64,000 bases of DNA from Phorcus lineatus (GCA_921293015.1 OV121081.1:28523158-28587157), one strand, 5' to 3'; shown: positions 47,290 through 58,965, numbered from the stretch's first letter. Numbers and translations are program-made. The notes: generated from the letters alone by a model not told the origin.

Positions 47290-48440
47290 CCCGAACTGTA
47301 TTACCCCTTGAAACATGTTCGGTCAACGCGGGCTTGTTGTCCATTACGCTACACTATATTACCCCTGAAACCATCTTCGGTCAACGAGGGTTTGTCTGGT
47401 ACGCTACACTATATTACCCCTGGAACCATCTTCGGTCAACGAAAGTTTGCTGTCCGATACGCTACACTATATTACCCCTGGAACCATCTTCGGTCAACGC
47501 GGGTTTGTCCGGTACGCTACACTACATTACCCCTGGAACCATCTTCGGTCAACGAGGGTTTGCTGTCCGATACGCTACACTATATAACTCCTGGAACCAT
47601 TTTCGGTCAACGCGGGTTTGCTGTCCGATACGTATCACTATATTACCCCATGGAACCATGTTCGGTCAACGAGGGTTTGCTGTCCGATACGCTACACTAT
47701 ATTACCCCTGTAACCATGTTCGGTCAACGCGGGTTTGCTGTCCGATACGTATCACGATATTACTCCTGGAACCATGTTCGGTCAACGCGGGTTTGCTGTC
47801 CGATACGTATCACTATATTACCCCATGGAACCATGTTCGGTCAACGAGTGTTTGCTGTCCGATACGCTACACTATCTTACCCCTGTAACCATGTTCGGTC
47901 AACGCGGGTTTGCTGTCCGATACGCTACACTATATTACCCCTGTAAGCATGTTCGGTCAACGCGGGTTTGCTGTCCGATACGTATCACTATATTACCCCT
48001 GTAACCATGTTCGGTCAACGCGGGTTTGCTGTTCGATACATTATACTATATTACCCCTGTAACCATGTTCGGTCAACGTGGGTTTGCTGTCCGATACGCT
48101 ACACTATATTACCCCTGGGACCATCTTCGGTCAACGCGGGCTTGTTGTCTGATACGCAACACTATATTACCCCTGGAACCATTTTCGGTCAACGCGGGTT
48201 TGCTGTCCGATACGTATCACTATATTACCCCATGGAACTATGTTCGGTCAACGCGGGTTTGTTGTCCGATACGCTACACTATATTACCCCTGGAACCATC
48301 TTCGGTCAACGCGGGCTTATTGTCCGTGCGCTGCACTAGATTACCCCTGGAACTATCTTCGGTCAACGCGGGCTGGTTGGCCGATACGCTACACTGTAAT
48401 ACCCCTGGAACTATCTTCGGTCAACGCGGGCGTCATTCAC
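47290..48440 (+). repeat. 58 bp satellite, homogeneous core
   Basis: Twenty-one occurrences of TTCGGTCAACG at regular steps from 47318 to 48416, mostly 58 bp apart, with exceptions of 55, 57 and 59. A unit reads roughly CTGGAACCATCTTCGGTCAA, CGCGGGTTTGCTGTCCGATA, CGCTACACTATATTACCC. Variants (CATCTTC/CATGTTC, CGCGGG/CGAGGG, GCTACAC/GTATCAC) are interleaved, pointing to unequal exchange. The long plus-strand frames of 208-221 codons over it exist only because the unit lacks stops in the frames it cycles through. Confidence 0.97.
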
Positions 48441-48868
48441 GACCACCAAGGACTTACTGTTCCAATATTCTACACTTTATCACTCATTGGAACATTCTCA
48501 ATCACCCATTAGTAAATGTTATACAACAATACACTATGTCCAAACCTTGGAACATCCTCGATCATCCAGGAATAGATATTTCGATATGCTACACAACGAC
48601 AATCCTCGGTTCCCCTGGAATAGATGTTTTGATACACAATACTTTGTCATTCCTGACATCATCGGTCATCGATGACTTAGTGTTCCGATAAACTATACGA
48701 TACCACACCTTGGAACATCTTCAATCGTACAGAAATAGATGCTCAGATACAATATATATAACATGTCGTCACTGGGAACATCCTAAGTCTTACAAGATTA
48801 AATTTTCCGATAGACTATACTATATCACCCATCGGAACATCCTCGGTCACCAAGGACTAAATGTTGGT
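48441..48868 (+). repeat. 58 bp satellite, diverged edge
   Basis: About seven degraded monomers of the same length class, recognisable by GGAACATYCTC at 48489, 48549, 48711, 48775 and 48834, followed by CA-GACTA and CGATA-ACTATAC. They look like the older form from which the homogeneous core was amplified. Confidence 0.85.
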
Positions 48869-49290
48869 CGGCATTTGGAAATTTACTAGGCGCTTTCGCT
48901 GTGACCGGAAACCAGTTGGGCTACGGATTCACCAAGTCCAGGACGATTATACAGCCTGTGTGCGCAAAGTTTTCCCGACGGTCACTTGTTCTACGGACAG
49001 CTCACTTACCACTGCGTGCTGCGCAGGTGGAGAGTGCGAGGTCCGTCATCGTTTGGCACTCCCTCAGATCAGCTATCTATTGAGCATGCTGGAGTCACGT
49101 GAACCGTACTGAGGAAGCACGCATTCCGCACTTACATCGACACGTCGTGCGCATTAAATCCTGCCGTATACACAAAACCCGAGCCAGCGGACATATGCCA
49201 ACAATGCGTCTCCAAGATGCCTAAGAACATACATCAGAACACAGTGTACCTGTAGCGAAATGGGCAGCATCTTGAGGCAGCAACAACTGC
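48869..49290. other. GC-rich segment interrupting the satellite
   Basis: About 420 bp of clearly higher G+C, unlike both flanks, with satellite monomers on either side. Overlapping plus-strand frames (48861-49112, 48901-49083) give GLRIHQVQDDYTACVRKV and similar, faintly like the linker region of a Tc1-type transposase, but too weak to call. Probably an old insertion of a mobile element or gene fragment. Confidence 0.4.
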
Positions 49291-49370
49291 GATCATCCAG
49301 GACTAACACTTCCTATGATCCACACTTTCCAACCCATGAAAACATCCTCGATCACCCGGGACTACATTTT
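49291..49370 (+). repeat. Orphan satellite monomers beyond the GC-rich insert
   Basis: GATCATCCAGGACTAACA and, 55 bp on, AACATCCTCGATCACCCGGG-ACTA match the diverged monomers at 48549 and 48834. Confidence 0.7.
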
Positions 49371-49377
49371 TAGCTCA

Positions 49378-49800
49378 TCTGGCTTGAAATGCCTGACGTT
49401 CTTATGGCATGGCATATCCGTCCGTCCGTAGGCTTCTCACTATTTCATCTTCTTCTCCAGAACTATTGATTCAGGAAATCTAAAATCTTGTGTACACCCA
49501 CTGACTAATAAGTGTTATAATGTATAGATTTGGTGACCCTACGACCCTTATAAAGGGTCACAGAGGCTACACCGTAAAAACCTATTTCCAGTTTCTTCTC
49601 CAGAAGCAACATGCCTAGAAAGCTGAAACTATAGATTTGGTGATCCTTTGACCCCTAATAAAGGTTATAGGGGACACATTGTAAAACTTCCAACTTCTCA
49701 AGAAGCATGATACCTAGAAAGTTTTAACTAGTGTACAGACTCCTTAGCTGATGAGGATTCTAAGTTATAGAATAGATTTGATCCCCATAGAAATGGCCGT
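49378..49800 (+). repeat. Molluscan AGCTCA / CCGTCCGTCCGT dispersed repeat
   Basis: Opens TTTTTAGCTCATCTGGCTTG, then GGCATATCCGTCCGTCCGT, then CTTCTTCTCCAGAACTATTG, a sequence series I recognise from many molluscan genomes. Inside, a unit of about 107 bp repeats nearly three times: ATAGATTTGGTGACC at 49524 and 49631, TTCTCCAGAA / TTCTCAAGAA, and CATG-CTAGAAAG. Function unknown. Confidence 0.75.
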
Positions 49801-49814
49801 CACTGGTTTTTGTT

Positions 49815-50578
49815 TGATACTTGATTATTTCCTCTACGACTACGGATGTTCGGGTTTAGTAATGTGACCTTCTGAAGCTAATGCATGCGGCATGAATTAA
49901 TGTATATTGGTAAAAACCTGAAAACACAAATCTTTCACAACAAACGTGTTATTCCCAAATTAGTGAGTTGCCCTTTGATAACTGGATCCTCGGCAGGCTT
50001 ATTTCTTATACTTGACAAGTTATTTTTTCTCATTTACTTATACTACATTTTTGTTCAGAATTGATTGCGTATGCTTTAAATTACTATGGAAGATATATCT
50101 ATCATTGCTCCAAGCAAAACATGTGTTTATTACTTTTCGAGAAAATTGGTTTTCTAAATCAAATTTTGAAGGAAAGTTAATATTTGTTACAACGTTTACT
50201 TTTCGCACAAGCTTTTCATCGCAACAGAATGTGTCCATCGATTTCCATCCCTGCATATTTGCAAATTAGTTTTTTCCTAACTTAACTTGATCTCAAGATC
50301 TGTGAGCGCTTCCGACCAGGTTGTTAATGTCGAACCGAGATAACATCATTGTTCATTACACCCTTCCATGCGTCCAACGTCAATATATTTGTCGCTTGTA
50401 TCAACATGAATAATGGTATTTCCTTTCAGAAACGTCAGAAACTTGTGGAATAACCTATTATGTGGACATGCTGATACTATGTGAACTTTACGTTACGATT
50501 TGAATCCAAAATTTCAACTTTTTCCGTTACTGATAATGCTATCATCAAATGAATAGAATAGATTGTCATATACATGTA

Positions 50579-50582
<4 letters not shown>
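49815..50582. other. Intergenic, no gene seen
   Basis: AT-rich; overlapping frames at 50012-50269 (plus) and 50038-50256 (minus) are shadows of each other without domain support. Confidence 0.5.

Positions 50583-50623
<41 letters not shown>
50583..50623 (+). repeat. (TA)n microsatellite
   Basis: About 20 uninterrupted TA units. Confidence 0.95.
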
Positions 50624-50626
<3 letters not shown>

Positions 50627-50756
50627 CTATTTATTACTTGAACTATGAAGAAGTTTTTTTGCTAATAAGGGTTAAACTAAATACCGACTTTCTTTCTTCG
50701 TTTTGTCTCTTCAGCAATTCAATCTGAGTCAGTAGATATCCGCATACAACTCTATA

Positions 50757-50880
50757 AATCAAACACTGTCCTTACAATCAAACACTGTCCTTATAATCAA
50801 ACAATGTCCTTATAATCAAACACTGTTCTTACAATCAAACACTGTCCTTACAATCAAACACTGTCCGTAAAATCAAACAA
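50757..50880 (+). repeat. 19 bp tandem repeat
   Basis: AATCAAAC starts at 50757, 50776, 50795, 50814, 50833, 50852 and 50871, an exact 19 bp period. The unit is AATCAAACACTGTCCTTAC with one to three changes per copy. Confidence 0.97.
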
Positions 50881-51545
50881 CAGACATGGTTTGACCTGAA
50901 ACAAAACACTTCAATGTTGCGATCCTAACCAATCGAATATGGATATTTTGTATCAAGACATAAATTGAAAATGCAGGTGTTATATAGTTTCAAAACAATG
51001 GAATGATGCAAGCTATCTGCACACAATACATGTAAAGCAATTTAATGGGCAAGCTGAAATTACTCATTTGTAAGAGAAACTTTTTAAAGTTATTTCACAA
51101 TACGTTATTCGATCCCAATAAAATTATGCATGAGGATTACTAATGCACTAAGAATGCTTGGCTTGAGTGGGAGACACACGCAGAAATTTTAACCTAGCGT
51201 TTATTGTTATAAGATAATAATTTCATGTTACCAGCTTTCACGGACAGCGTATCTGACGATTTGAGCTGATAAAATTTCTAAATTAGGGCAAAGTTTTATC
51301 AACTTTTCAGTGGCTGATAGAGGAAATTTGCCAGGGTTTACCTATTGAAAAGGAATGGGAGGGGAGTAAAACTGCGGGTTCAGTGTATTTGCTCTGTATG
51401 AAAACCCTCCCCCATTTTAGGGACATGTTAAAGTTTCAATTTATTTGAAAATGAAATGTACTTATGAACGTATACACATTATATCATAGATACTTTACTT
51501 CGGGGTCATGCGCCTGATTAGACATACTGGCAGGTGTCATTATAT
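50881..51545. other. Intergenic, no gene seen
   Basis: No exon or element is recognised. Confidence 0.5.
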
Positions 51546-51945
51546 GATATACACAAGGATACATTTGGTTGGTCCAAGCCCAGACCTCCAACCCACATTC
51601 TTTTTAAGGAAATGTTTAAATCTAGTGAGAAATTTCGCGTAGCTGTAACGTATACGCACTACACCATCGTAACGCGTCTAACGAGGTTAGACGTTTGGAT
51701 GTTTACACTCGAACATGTCATTAAATGATGTATACCCGGAAACATTTATATATGATATACCACCACCTACTCCCCCACCCAAAATTTTGAAGTTTAATCT
51801 AAAGATAAATATTTTTAAATTTAAACCCTCTACATCATGATGCACGCTTATCCAGATCAGACGTGTATGTGTCTGTATAGTCACACTCTGTGATAAACGA
51901 ACTGATATTCATCATTTGGCACCTCGTCCCCTCCCCCTTGTAGTG
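51546..51945 (+). repeat. About 180 bp imperfect tandem repeat
   Basis: Units start at 51546 (GATATACACAAGGATACATT), 51727 (GATGTATACCCGGAAACATT) and, partial, 51904. Each has a CCACCTACTCCCCCACCC-like segment and, in the first two, a TACA-CAT-nn-CG-ACGC ... AGACGT segment. Divergence is considerable. Confidence 0.6.
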
Positions 51946-51946
51946 C

Positions 51947-52280
51947 ATTGTAGACCGAACATGTCCACTTTGTAACTCCAATGATGTTGGAGATGAGTTT
52001 CACTACTTGTTTAGATGAGAAACTTTTCTCCAAATTCGTAAAGAATATGTAGATGATAAATACTTGAAATTCCCAAACATGTTCACTTTTAGAAAACTAC
52101 TAACTACCACCAGCATAAAAGATCTTAAATGCCTGTCTAAATTTCTTAATCATGTATTTAATGCTTTTAGAAAATGAATTTCATATTGCCAGTAAGCTGC
52201 TATCTTGTATATTAAGTAAAATGTATAAATGTGTGTCTCATGTTCCGCCGCTTGGCGTTTTAACAGAGAAAAGTTTGAGT
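51947..52280 (+). mobile_element. LINE 3' end fragment
   Basis: The plus strand encodes CPLCNSNDVGDEFHYLF, then after a frameshift IRKEYVDDKYLKFPNMF, TFRKLLTTTSIKDLKCL and a stop at about 52178. This is the zinc-knuckle-like end of a LINE reverse transcriptase (CxxCNxxxxGDExHFLF...). A short 3' UTR ends CGCTTGGCGTTTTAACAGAG and AGTTTGAGTTTGAG. It is a different family from the LINE at 35845, dead and 5'-truncated to about 330 bp. Confidence 0.8.
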
Positions 52281-53405
52281 TTGAGTTAAGGTATATTTAT
52301 AAGCTTAATGTAGCAATAAATGTAAAGAACATACATCAACGACACAAGTTTATCCATATCTGTGATAGTGACACTCGATAATGTATAAAGTACACAAGGA
52401 TATTTTTGTGAATCTTAAATATTCTAAACCACGTTTTATATATTAGAGTGTTGTACTTGTCCCTGGTGACTGTGCAATGACTATTTAAAGCCATTAAAAG
52501 ATCAACGACCTTGTTTCACTCAAGCGCCCTATAGTGCGTGTCGTAATTGAGGTTAAGCCATGATGATGACGTCGTATTATTGTGTCAATAGTGGATTATC
52601 ATCAAGAATCCACAGTTCAATGACTGTTCGAGGCAGGGAGGGTGTCAGGGCTTTAAGGTTTTAATGATACAGAATGTACTCATATGCTCAAAGAATTACA
52701 CGTCTGAATGTCCCAAATATGAAAAAAAAATTTTAAAGAACTCGAGGCAGGATTCAAACATCGATTCTTTAATTTCATCTGAGAGGTTTTATCCAATAGA
52801 CAGAGTGATTGACAGATGTTGAAAGTTAGTTGTAAGAAAGATATCTGATATTTTTTTCATTAAAGCATGAGGCGCACGTGGAACTCATTGGTAGCATGGC
52901 CTAAGCCCAGGTCGAGAGGGTTATCGACTGTCAGTTGTTTAGTGGTGGTTTGTGAAATAATGTGATAATGAGAATGGAGGAGATGTCAAATGTGTCTTTT
53001 TTCTGTCCCGGATGCAGTGAATGAACACAGCTATTCTTTTTGTTGAATGTAGGAAATATTTCGAAAATCTGAAATGATGACTGTTTCTACTGTCTTCAAG
53101 TCATTCATGGATTAGATTGAGAATGTATTCAGAGTCGTTGATTCGTGAAAAATAATCATGACTTTTCCAGAGGGCATCGGTGCTAATATCAATGGTATTA
53201 CTGAACGCCAATACAGACTAATTATACGTCTGGATATGGAAACTATCAAGGTACATTTACAATAAAGAATCCAATCCGTACATGGTGGTAAGTTTCTATT
53301 CTCAAGTTTGAAGTATGCGATTAGTTTCTGTTCTGTCAGTTAGAAAATAAAACTGGAATGCCTTGATATGGGTACCAATTGATAGCAAACAAATTGGCAT
53401 GACGT
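52281..53405. other. Intergenic, no gene seen
   Basis: No exon or element is recognised. Confidence 0.5.
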
Positions 53406-53802
53406 TATTAGCATTAGTAGTTGTAGTAGTAGTAGTCATAAATGTAGAAGCAAAAGTAGTAGCAGTAGAAGCTGTAGGTGTTTTGGAGATGGTGGTACTA
53501 GTGATGATGATGATGATGGTAATAGTAGTAGTGGTAGTAGTAGTAGTAGTGGTAGTAGCAGCAGTAGTATTAATAGTACTGGTGGTAGTGGTAGTAGAAA
53601 TAGTGGTAGTAGTAGTAGAAGCAGTAGTGATAGTAGTAGTAGTAGTAGCAGTAGTAGCAGTAGTAGTAGTAGTAGCAGTAGAAGCAGAAGTTGGAGTAGT
53701 AGTTGTGGTGCTAGTTGTAGTACTAGTCGTAGTAGAAGTAGCAGTAATAGTAGTAGCAGTAGTAGCAATGGTCATAGTAGTCGTAGTAGCAGTAGTAATG
53801 GA
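53406..53802 (+). repeat. Imperfect TAG/CTA triplet repeat
   Basis: About 400 bp of (GTA/TAG)n with TAGCAG, TAGAAG, TGGTAG and ATGATG interruptions. Three frames stay open for 110-157 codons (poly-Val, poly-Thr, poly-Leu) purely because of the triplet composition; none is a gene. Confidence 0.97.
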
Positions 53803-55152
53803 TGAAGATTAGTTTTATCAGTAGAATCAGGAACTGAACATTGTGCAGCTAGATCAATGAACGGGATCGTTTTTAGTATTAACCCTTAAAGAGACATTTA
53901 GATTTCAATGGTGTTTCATTTAGCTTCAACACGTGTCAAAGCACAATTTAGGATGATTTCCATTTACATATTCATACCAAAACGCTAAAAAGATTAGATT
54001 ACTAGTTTCAAATTAAAATCGAAAATCGAAAAACCTCCTCATGTGTGTGTCGAAGCAGTTGTCACAAGTACCATTTAAATGATTACTAGAAATTTAGCAT
54101 TTCAAACCCAGTTAGAAAGTTTCTTTCCGTCTGCTCGCCCTTGTTTACTGGTCAACATTTTGACTAATAACACACGTCAATTTCAGATTGTAGATAAGAA
54201 TGGCAACTTCATGTGTGCTATGTATTGCCCTATGCCTCTAAGATATTTTTCTGAAATAATTTTGTAAGAACGTTCTTGCTCATAGTGTTAGAATGTAGAT
54301 GTGTTGTAATGCAGTGTCGCGCATTGTTTCACTTCATGTTAGGTATAGAGAGTATATATGACTATTTACAAAATCACTGAATTTACTTTTATAATATTCT
54401 CAAACCTTTGATGTCATAAATTTTATCCTTACCATACTAAAACAATACTTCCGTTCTTTCTTGAAAAATATCCAAGACCACTAATCAGTATGTGTATGCA
54501 AAAGAAGCAAAGGGTTAAAACTGTATCCTCCAATATACAATATCTTACAACACAAGAAGAAGGTTTTTTTCTCATTTTTCAGGCCAACGGTATGATAAAG
54601 TTTATATGGCAATATTCAGTTATAGTATATCGAAATGTGAAAGCTAACTTGATAGATTTTGCGCAATTCCTTAAATACCAAATCACATGACGTTTATAAC
54701 TTGATTAATTTCAATTTGTTTGTTAGTACATTCCAAATAGAACACAAACGTCACTTTTCAAAGAATGTATTATCCTCGAGATGCAATATATCATATTTAT
54801 TATTAATGATTAATAACTTTTATAATTTATTGGGTAAGAGGATGAAAATTCACATGTTAATAGGCACAGTAACTTTGATTTTCTGTGATTCTCTTTTCAT
54901 TATTGCACAAGGTAGTTAAAGTCAGTACTCTGTTTTGCTACCATTTCCACCAATACTTTCTTGTCATCCTTTTGGCACGGATGTGATAATTCGATGAAAT
55001 CTCTAACATGTTAAAGTTTCTTCCAGACACTTCATGCAATGTTATGGCCATTCGAAAATGTGATGTGACGTTGGCATGGATATCAAATGGGAATTTTCCA
55101 TTAGTTTTCAATAGGGGTCAATTCTGGTCTTTATAAGGGTCATTGCAATATT
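53803..55152. other. Intergenic, no gene seen
   Basis: AT-rich; frames at 54079-54267, 54490-54690 and 54659-54919 carry no recognisable feature. Confidence 0.5.
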
Positions 55153-55159
55153 TTAAAGA

Positions 55160-55480
55160 TAGAATTGGTAAGGTTTTATACCATGACGCATGCTGCATGT
55201 GCATAATAAAATGCCTCGATAAGCAATCGACGTCAATTGACGTCCCGGGACATTGTTGATGTAACTATTTTCGTCAAAGTCCTGTGAACCAGTATTAAAT
55301 GAAATCATTGAAGAAATGCTAATCACACAATGACACTGTCTCAACCAATTCTGTTGACTATTTGAATGAAATTGGGGGTAAACGTTCATTTCTCCAAAGG
55401 TGACAGTATTACTAGAGGTTATTTTCCATCTCGCCGATGAAGACGAAATTGTGATTCATCAGCAAACCAGACTTTTCTGA
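55160..55480 (-). pseudogene. Tc1-type transposase relic
   Basis: On the minus strand just below 55480 the reading VWFADESQFRLHRRDGK is the region of the first catalytic aspartate of Tc1-type transposases (V-FADES-F-L---DG), followed at once by a stop. Further on, 55389-55153 reads NWLRQCHCVISIS and ISFNTGS, LTSIAYRGILL and HGIKPYQ, which fit the family's later segments loosely (GISF-T, NLTS-RY---IL, HV-PY). The upstream minus-strand frame 55833-55564 may hold a decayed linker region. It is a different lineage from the element at 5734. Confidence 0.65.
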
Positions 55481-55840
55481 AGTTTATAAATATTGTATGT
55501 AATGCTATTGAAATGTGTATATGATTATATAGGAACAGATATGTTTATATTCATAGCTGTTGTTTATAGTATTGTGTAAACGTGAAATGTGTTTGTATCT
55601 GCTGTCCTGATTAATTTGTATTTTATTTCATTTTTTGCTCTTGTACCACCGTTGATGGCGATATGAGCTGAATAAATGAATCTGAATATGTTAGGTTTAG
55701 GTTCTTGACTTTCACACAACAGGAAGCGATTGTGTGATTTGACGTTTTTGGTTGCAATGGTTATAACTGGCGTTCTTGGTGAAGAACCAAGATGCAGACA
55801 AATCCTGCAAGTTTGGTTGGGATTTTTTGTCAAAACGTGG

Positions 55841-56798
55841 GTGTGATTTGTAGTCTACATGGTTGTGACTAGAGGATTGACACAAGTGGTCGACCCGGAT
55901 GTAGCGATCTTAGGTTTGGCTCCTAATTTTAAGACATTTCGAGCTCATTTTGGCAGAATTGGTAGTAGGGTCCGTCCAAAAAGGCAACAAATTGTGCTCT
56001 AATGAACGTTCAAGTTTCGGGCTGCAAATTGCGACTCATTGGTTTCAATGTTACTTATGGCGACGTTTTATTTTGGCCTCATTGTAGCATAATGATAGCC
56101 TCTTTTCCGTTCAAAAACGAATAATGTGAAACAACATATGCATTTTATGGCTAAAGATACCACACTCTTTTGCGCCTAATCTTATTTCAAAGTTGTTGAT
56201 ATGTTTTCTTAACAAAATTTTTGCGAGAGCATCGTTACAACAAAATTCTTAAACAAACGAAAAAGTTCAAAATGTCTGTTTTGGGCGCTGAAGCTGTAAC
56301 AATAACACAATAATGCTGTTATGGAAAGATATATTATTGTTGTATTGTTCTTGCTGCTTTTAGACGAGTCCAATATTATCCAAACCTCTTTTGCGTTTCT
56401 TTTTGTGAAGAGTGTATATCCATACTGTTTAACTTTTATTCGAAATATATTATTGAACAGCTAATGTATTGACAAAAATTAAGCATGAAATTTTGAGTAT
56501 GAATGGAATGTCATCTGGTTAAGCAAATGCGTGATGATATTTTACTGCTAAACGTTACGATACGTTACTGCTAAACTGGATATCCACTTACAGTATGGTT
56601 AGTAGAACATATTATCCTCACGCAGTCATGAATTAATATTTCAAGACGTTTAAAGAGATTGGATCACCGGAATAGACTAATTATTATTCAGACGCCCATA
56701 TCGCCTGGCCTTTATCAGGAACCCAGACAAGATATTGGCTTCTCTATGCTATGATGGCTATAATATGATTTTTATAATTCTGGGTAGTTTCTTCAATA
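55841..56798. other. Intergenic, no gene seen
   Basis: No exon or element is recognised. Confidence 0.5.
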
Positions 56799-57174
56799 AT
56801 TCATTAAATGTGATAACGAAGCACGGCATTATTGATTTAAAAGAAGAAATAAAGATTGTTTTGTACTTGTGTATTCGTGAAAATATTTCTTTCATTTCAG
56901 TCACGTTATAATCTATCATCATTCCGTAGTCTAAGCAGTCAGGTGTATTGGCGACTTTTGCTCAACTGATTAAATGATTACACTGAATTCATTAATTAGA
57001 TATGATTACGAAGCAAGGCAATATTGATTAAAAAGAAGAAATAAATAAATGTTTTTTTCTTGTGTTTTCATGATAATATTTTTTTTTCATTTCAGTTACG
57101 TTATATTCTTTCAACAAGAGGTCAGGTGTATTGTATCAGCCTTTGATTCCATGGTTCTCCCAAAACTTCTGACA
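56799..57174 (+). repeat. 188 bp tandem duplication (2 copies)
   Basis: Units start ATTCATTAA at 56799 and 56987. Both continue GATWACGAAGCAMGGCA, TATTGATT-AAAAGAAGAAAT, CATTTCAGTYACGTTATA and GTCAGGTGTATTG. Divergence is about 15-20% by eye. Confidence 0.85.
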
Positions 57175-57298
57175 TTCGAAAAAATAATAAAAAGTTCACG
57201 AATGCACATATTGGAGAAGTGTTGCAGAAGCAACTAAGGATGATTTACGGATTTCACGAATGACGTGCGAATTGTGTACGGGTGTTCCATTCTCACCA

Positions 57299-57683
57299 AA
57301 CAGAGGTAGCTCCGTCATAAATTCTATACAACCTCTGTCTTAATACGAAAGTTTCTTGTGCACGAAATGTAGAACGCTGATTGGATGCAATCAACGTCAG
57401 TTGTGCAATCAGAAATGCCGTTTCAAAAGTTATCATTTAAATCGCCTAATTATATAAGTTATTTCCGTAAGCTTTCCAACACACAAACGTCTCATTTTGC
57501 GACTGTACCATTGCACAACAAATATGTATTTCATGCATTTGTTGTTTTCAATGGCTGAAATATTGCCAGGTATTGTAGATTAAGTTGCGATATTGTGCCA
57601 GTAGGGGAAATTGCCGGAAGGCCGAGAAAACTTCGTTTTAAGACAGAGGTTGTATAGGAATTTATGACGCAGCTATCTCCGTT
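57299..57683. mobile_element. TIR element (MITE-like)
   Basis: Arms of about 55 bp in inverted orientation: left AACAGAGGTAGCTCCGTCAT, then AAATTCTATACAACCTCTGT, at 57299-57350; right, read inward from 57683, AACGGAGATAGCTGCGTCAT, then AAATTCCTATACAACCTCTG. The 385 bp contain no transposase. No convincing target duplication could be found, so the superfamily is open. The interior has AATGGCTGAAATATTGCC. Confidence 0.75.
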
Positions 57684-58692
57684 GGGAGGAATGCGGATGT
57701 TCATGAATGTGCAAAATTTTCATTTCGTGCCGATTAGCGATAGTTCGGACCGTAGTGAACCAAGAAAAGCCTTTAAAAGGGCAAAGTTGGAGGCACCCTA
57801 TTTACTATTTAGACCATACTGCGGAATAATAGGGTACAAAAAGAATAGGATTTGCATGACGGCAAATGCGTACATTTGGCCAACAAAAGAACAAAAGGCC
57901 TACATGCTATCCTCTATTTAGAAAAGGTTAAATAATTATTTGTTCATTTCATCAAATAATAGAATAGTGAGGCAAATATGCAGTTATATATATACACAGT
58001 TCGTTTTAAACAACAGTCACTCGGTCTCCCTTGGAGAAAGGCGACAGGGGTCTATTTTTAGGATATAGGTCACAATTGATAGCGTCCAGCACTGCTCAAG
58101 ATGTTCGATGGTTTGGCAAAGTAATATGTCCACATGCATCAGTTAATTATTTCTAAACTCTCAAGGATTGCCAGGACAAGATACACTAGAGTATTGTCTG
58201 AAGCATATTTCACTACCTCTATCTCTGTCACTTAGTTATATCACACTAGTTGACTCGTCTTTATCGCATCCTCTACTTATCGACTTGTAGCTGCTTGTTT
58301 TTAGCATGTACCGTTGTAAAGGAGGGTTTTTGTACGAATAAGGAATAGATTTTTCCAACCTTTCATGGGAAATGTATGTGTGTCATTAAGTTCACGTGCA
58401 GTTATGAAGCATTGTACTGTCGTTTTGACTCTTAAACCCAACTCATTGCCCTCCAATTTGAGATTTGCATAAACAATCGTTTTTCGTATTAAAGGTTGCC
58501 AATTATTTCGGAATACCCACATGTTCATTGGTTATACGATATTGCCAAAATACAAAGAGGCTAAGTATGATTGGTTTAAAGTTCCAAAAATTCCAAGTGA
58601 AATATAGAGAGAAATTTCAGCTGTTAAGATGGTTGGAGGCCTTTGGATACATGTATGCGAATTCTGACTTAGTAGCCTTAGAGTGTCCTTAA
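57684..58692. other. Intergenic, no gene seen
   Basis: Two frames (57664-57921 plus, 58301-58528 minus) overlap or follow the TIR element without domain support. Confidence 0.45.
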
Positions 58693-58961
58693 AGGGACAC
58701 AGAGTATGTTGTTTTGGTCAAATATGTCAAACTTCATAAAAAGTGTTCTTTCACTGAGAAGTAGTGGCTATTCCTGAAAATTAGCATCTTAATGCAATGA
58801 GTTTAGTATTGTGACAATAACCAGATTTAAGTCGAGAGTTTTCGCATTTTAGAGAGCAAGTTTTAACTTTAGAAAGATGATATTAACTAAACTCAAGGTA
58901 TACGGTATTTTTCTCTTCTTCAAGCCACGTACAAAATTTATGATACAAACTCTGTGTATCT
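58693..58961. mobile_element. TTAA-type MITE
   Basis: Flanked by TTAA at 58689-58692 and 58962-58965. Imperfect inverted ends: AGGGACACAGAGTATG at the left and, read inward from 58961, AGATACACAGAGTTTG. TTAA target duplications are diagnostic of piggyBac and Kolobok elements. It is 269 bp with no coding capacity. Confidence 0.7.
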
Positions 58962-58965
58962 TTAA

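Noticed and set aside
47290..48440. Regularly spaced repeats resembling a CRISPR array
   Set aside because: The units are contiguous with no unique spacers, vary in length and sequence, and the genome is clearly animal.
47262..48691. Plus-strand frames of 208, 212 and 221 codons with repeating peptide units
   Set aside because: They lie over the 58 bp satellite. Three units make 174 bp, so a frame cycles and stays open wherever the unit lacks stops; several frames are open at once, which excludes a real repeat protein.
53302..53812. Poly-Val, poly-Thr and poly-Leu frames of 110-157 codons on both strands
   Set aside because: Artefact of the TAG/CTA triplet array; there is no non-repetitive coding sequence on either side.
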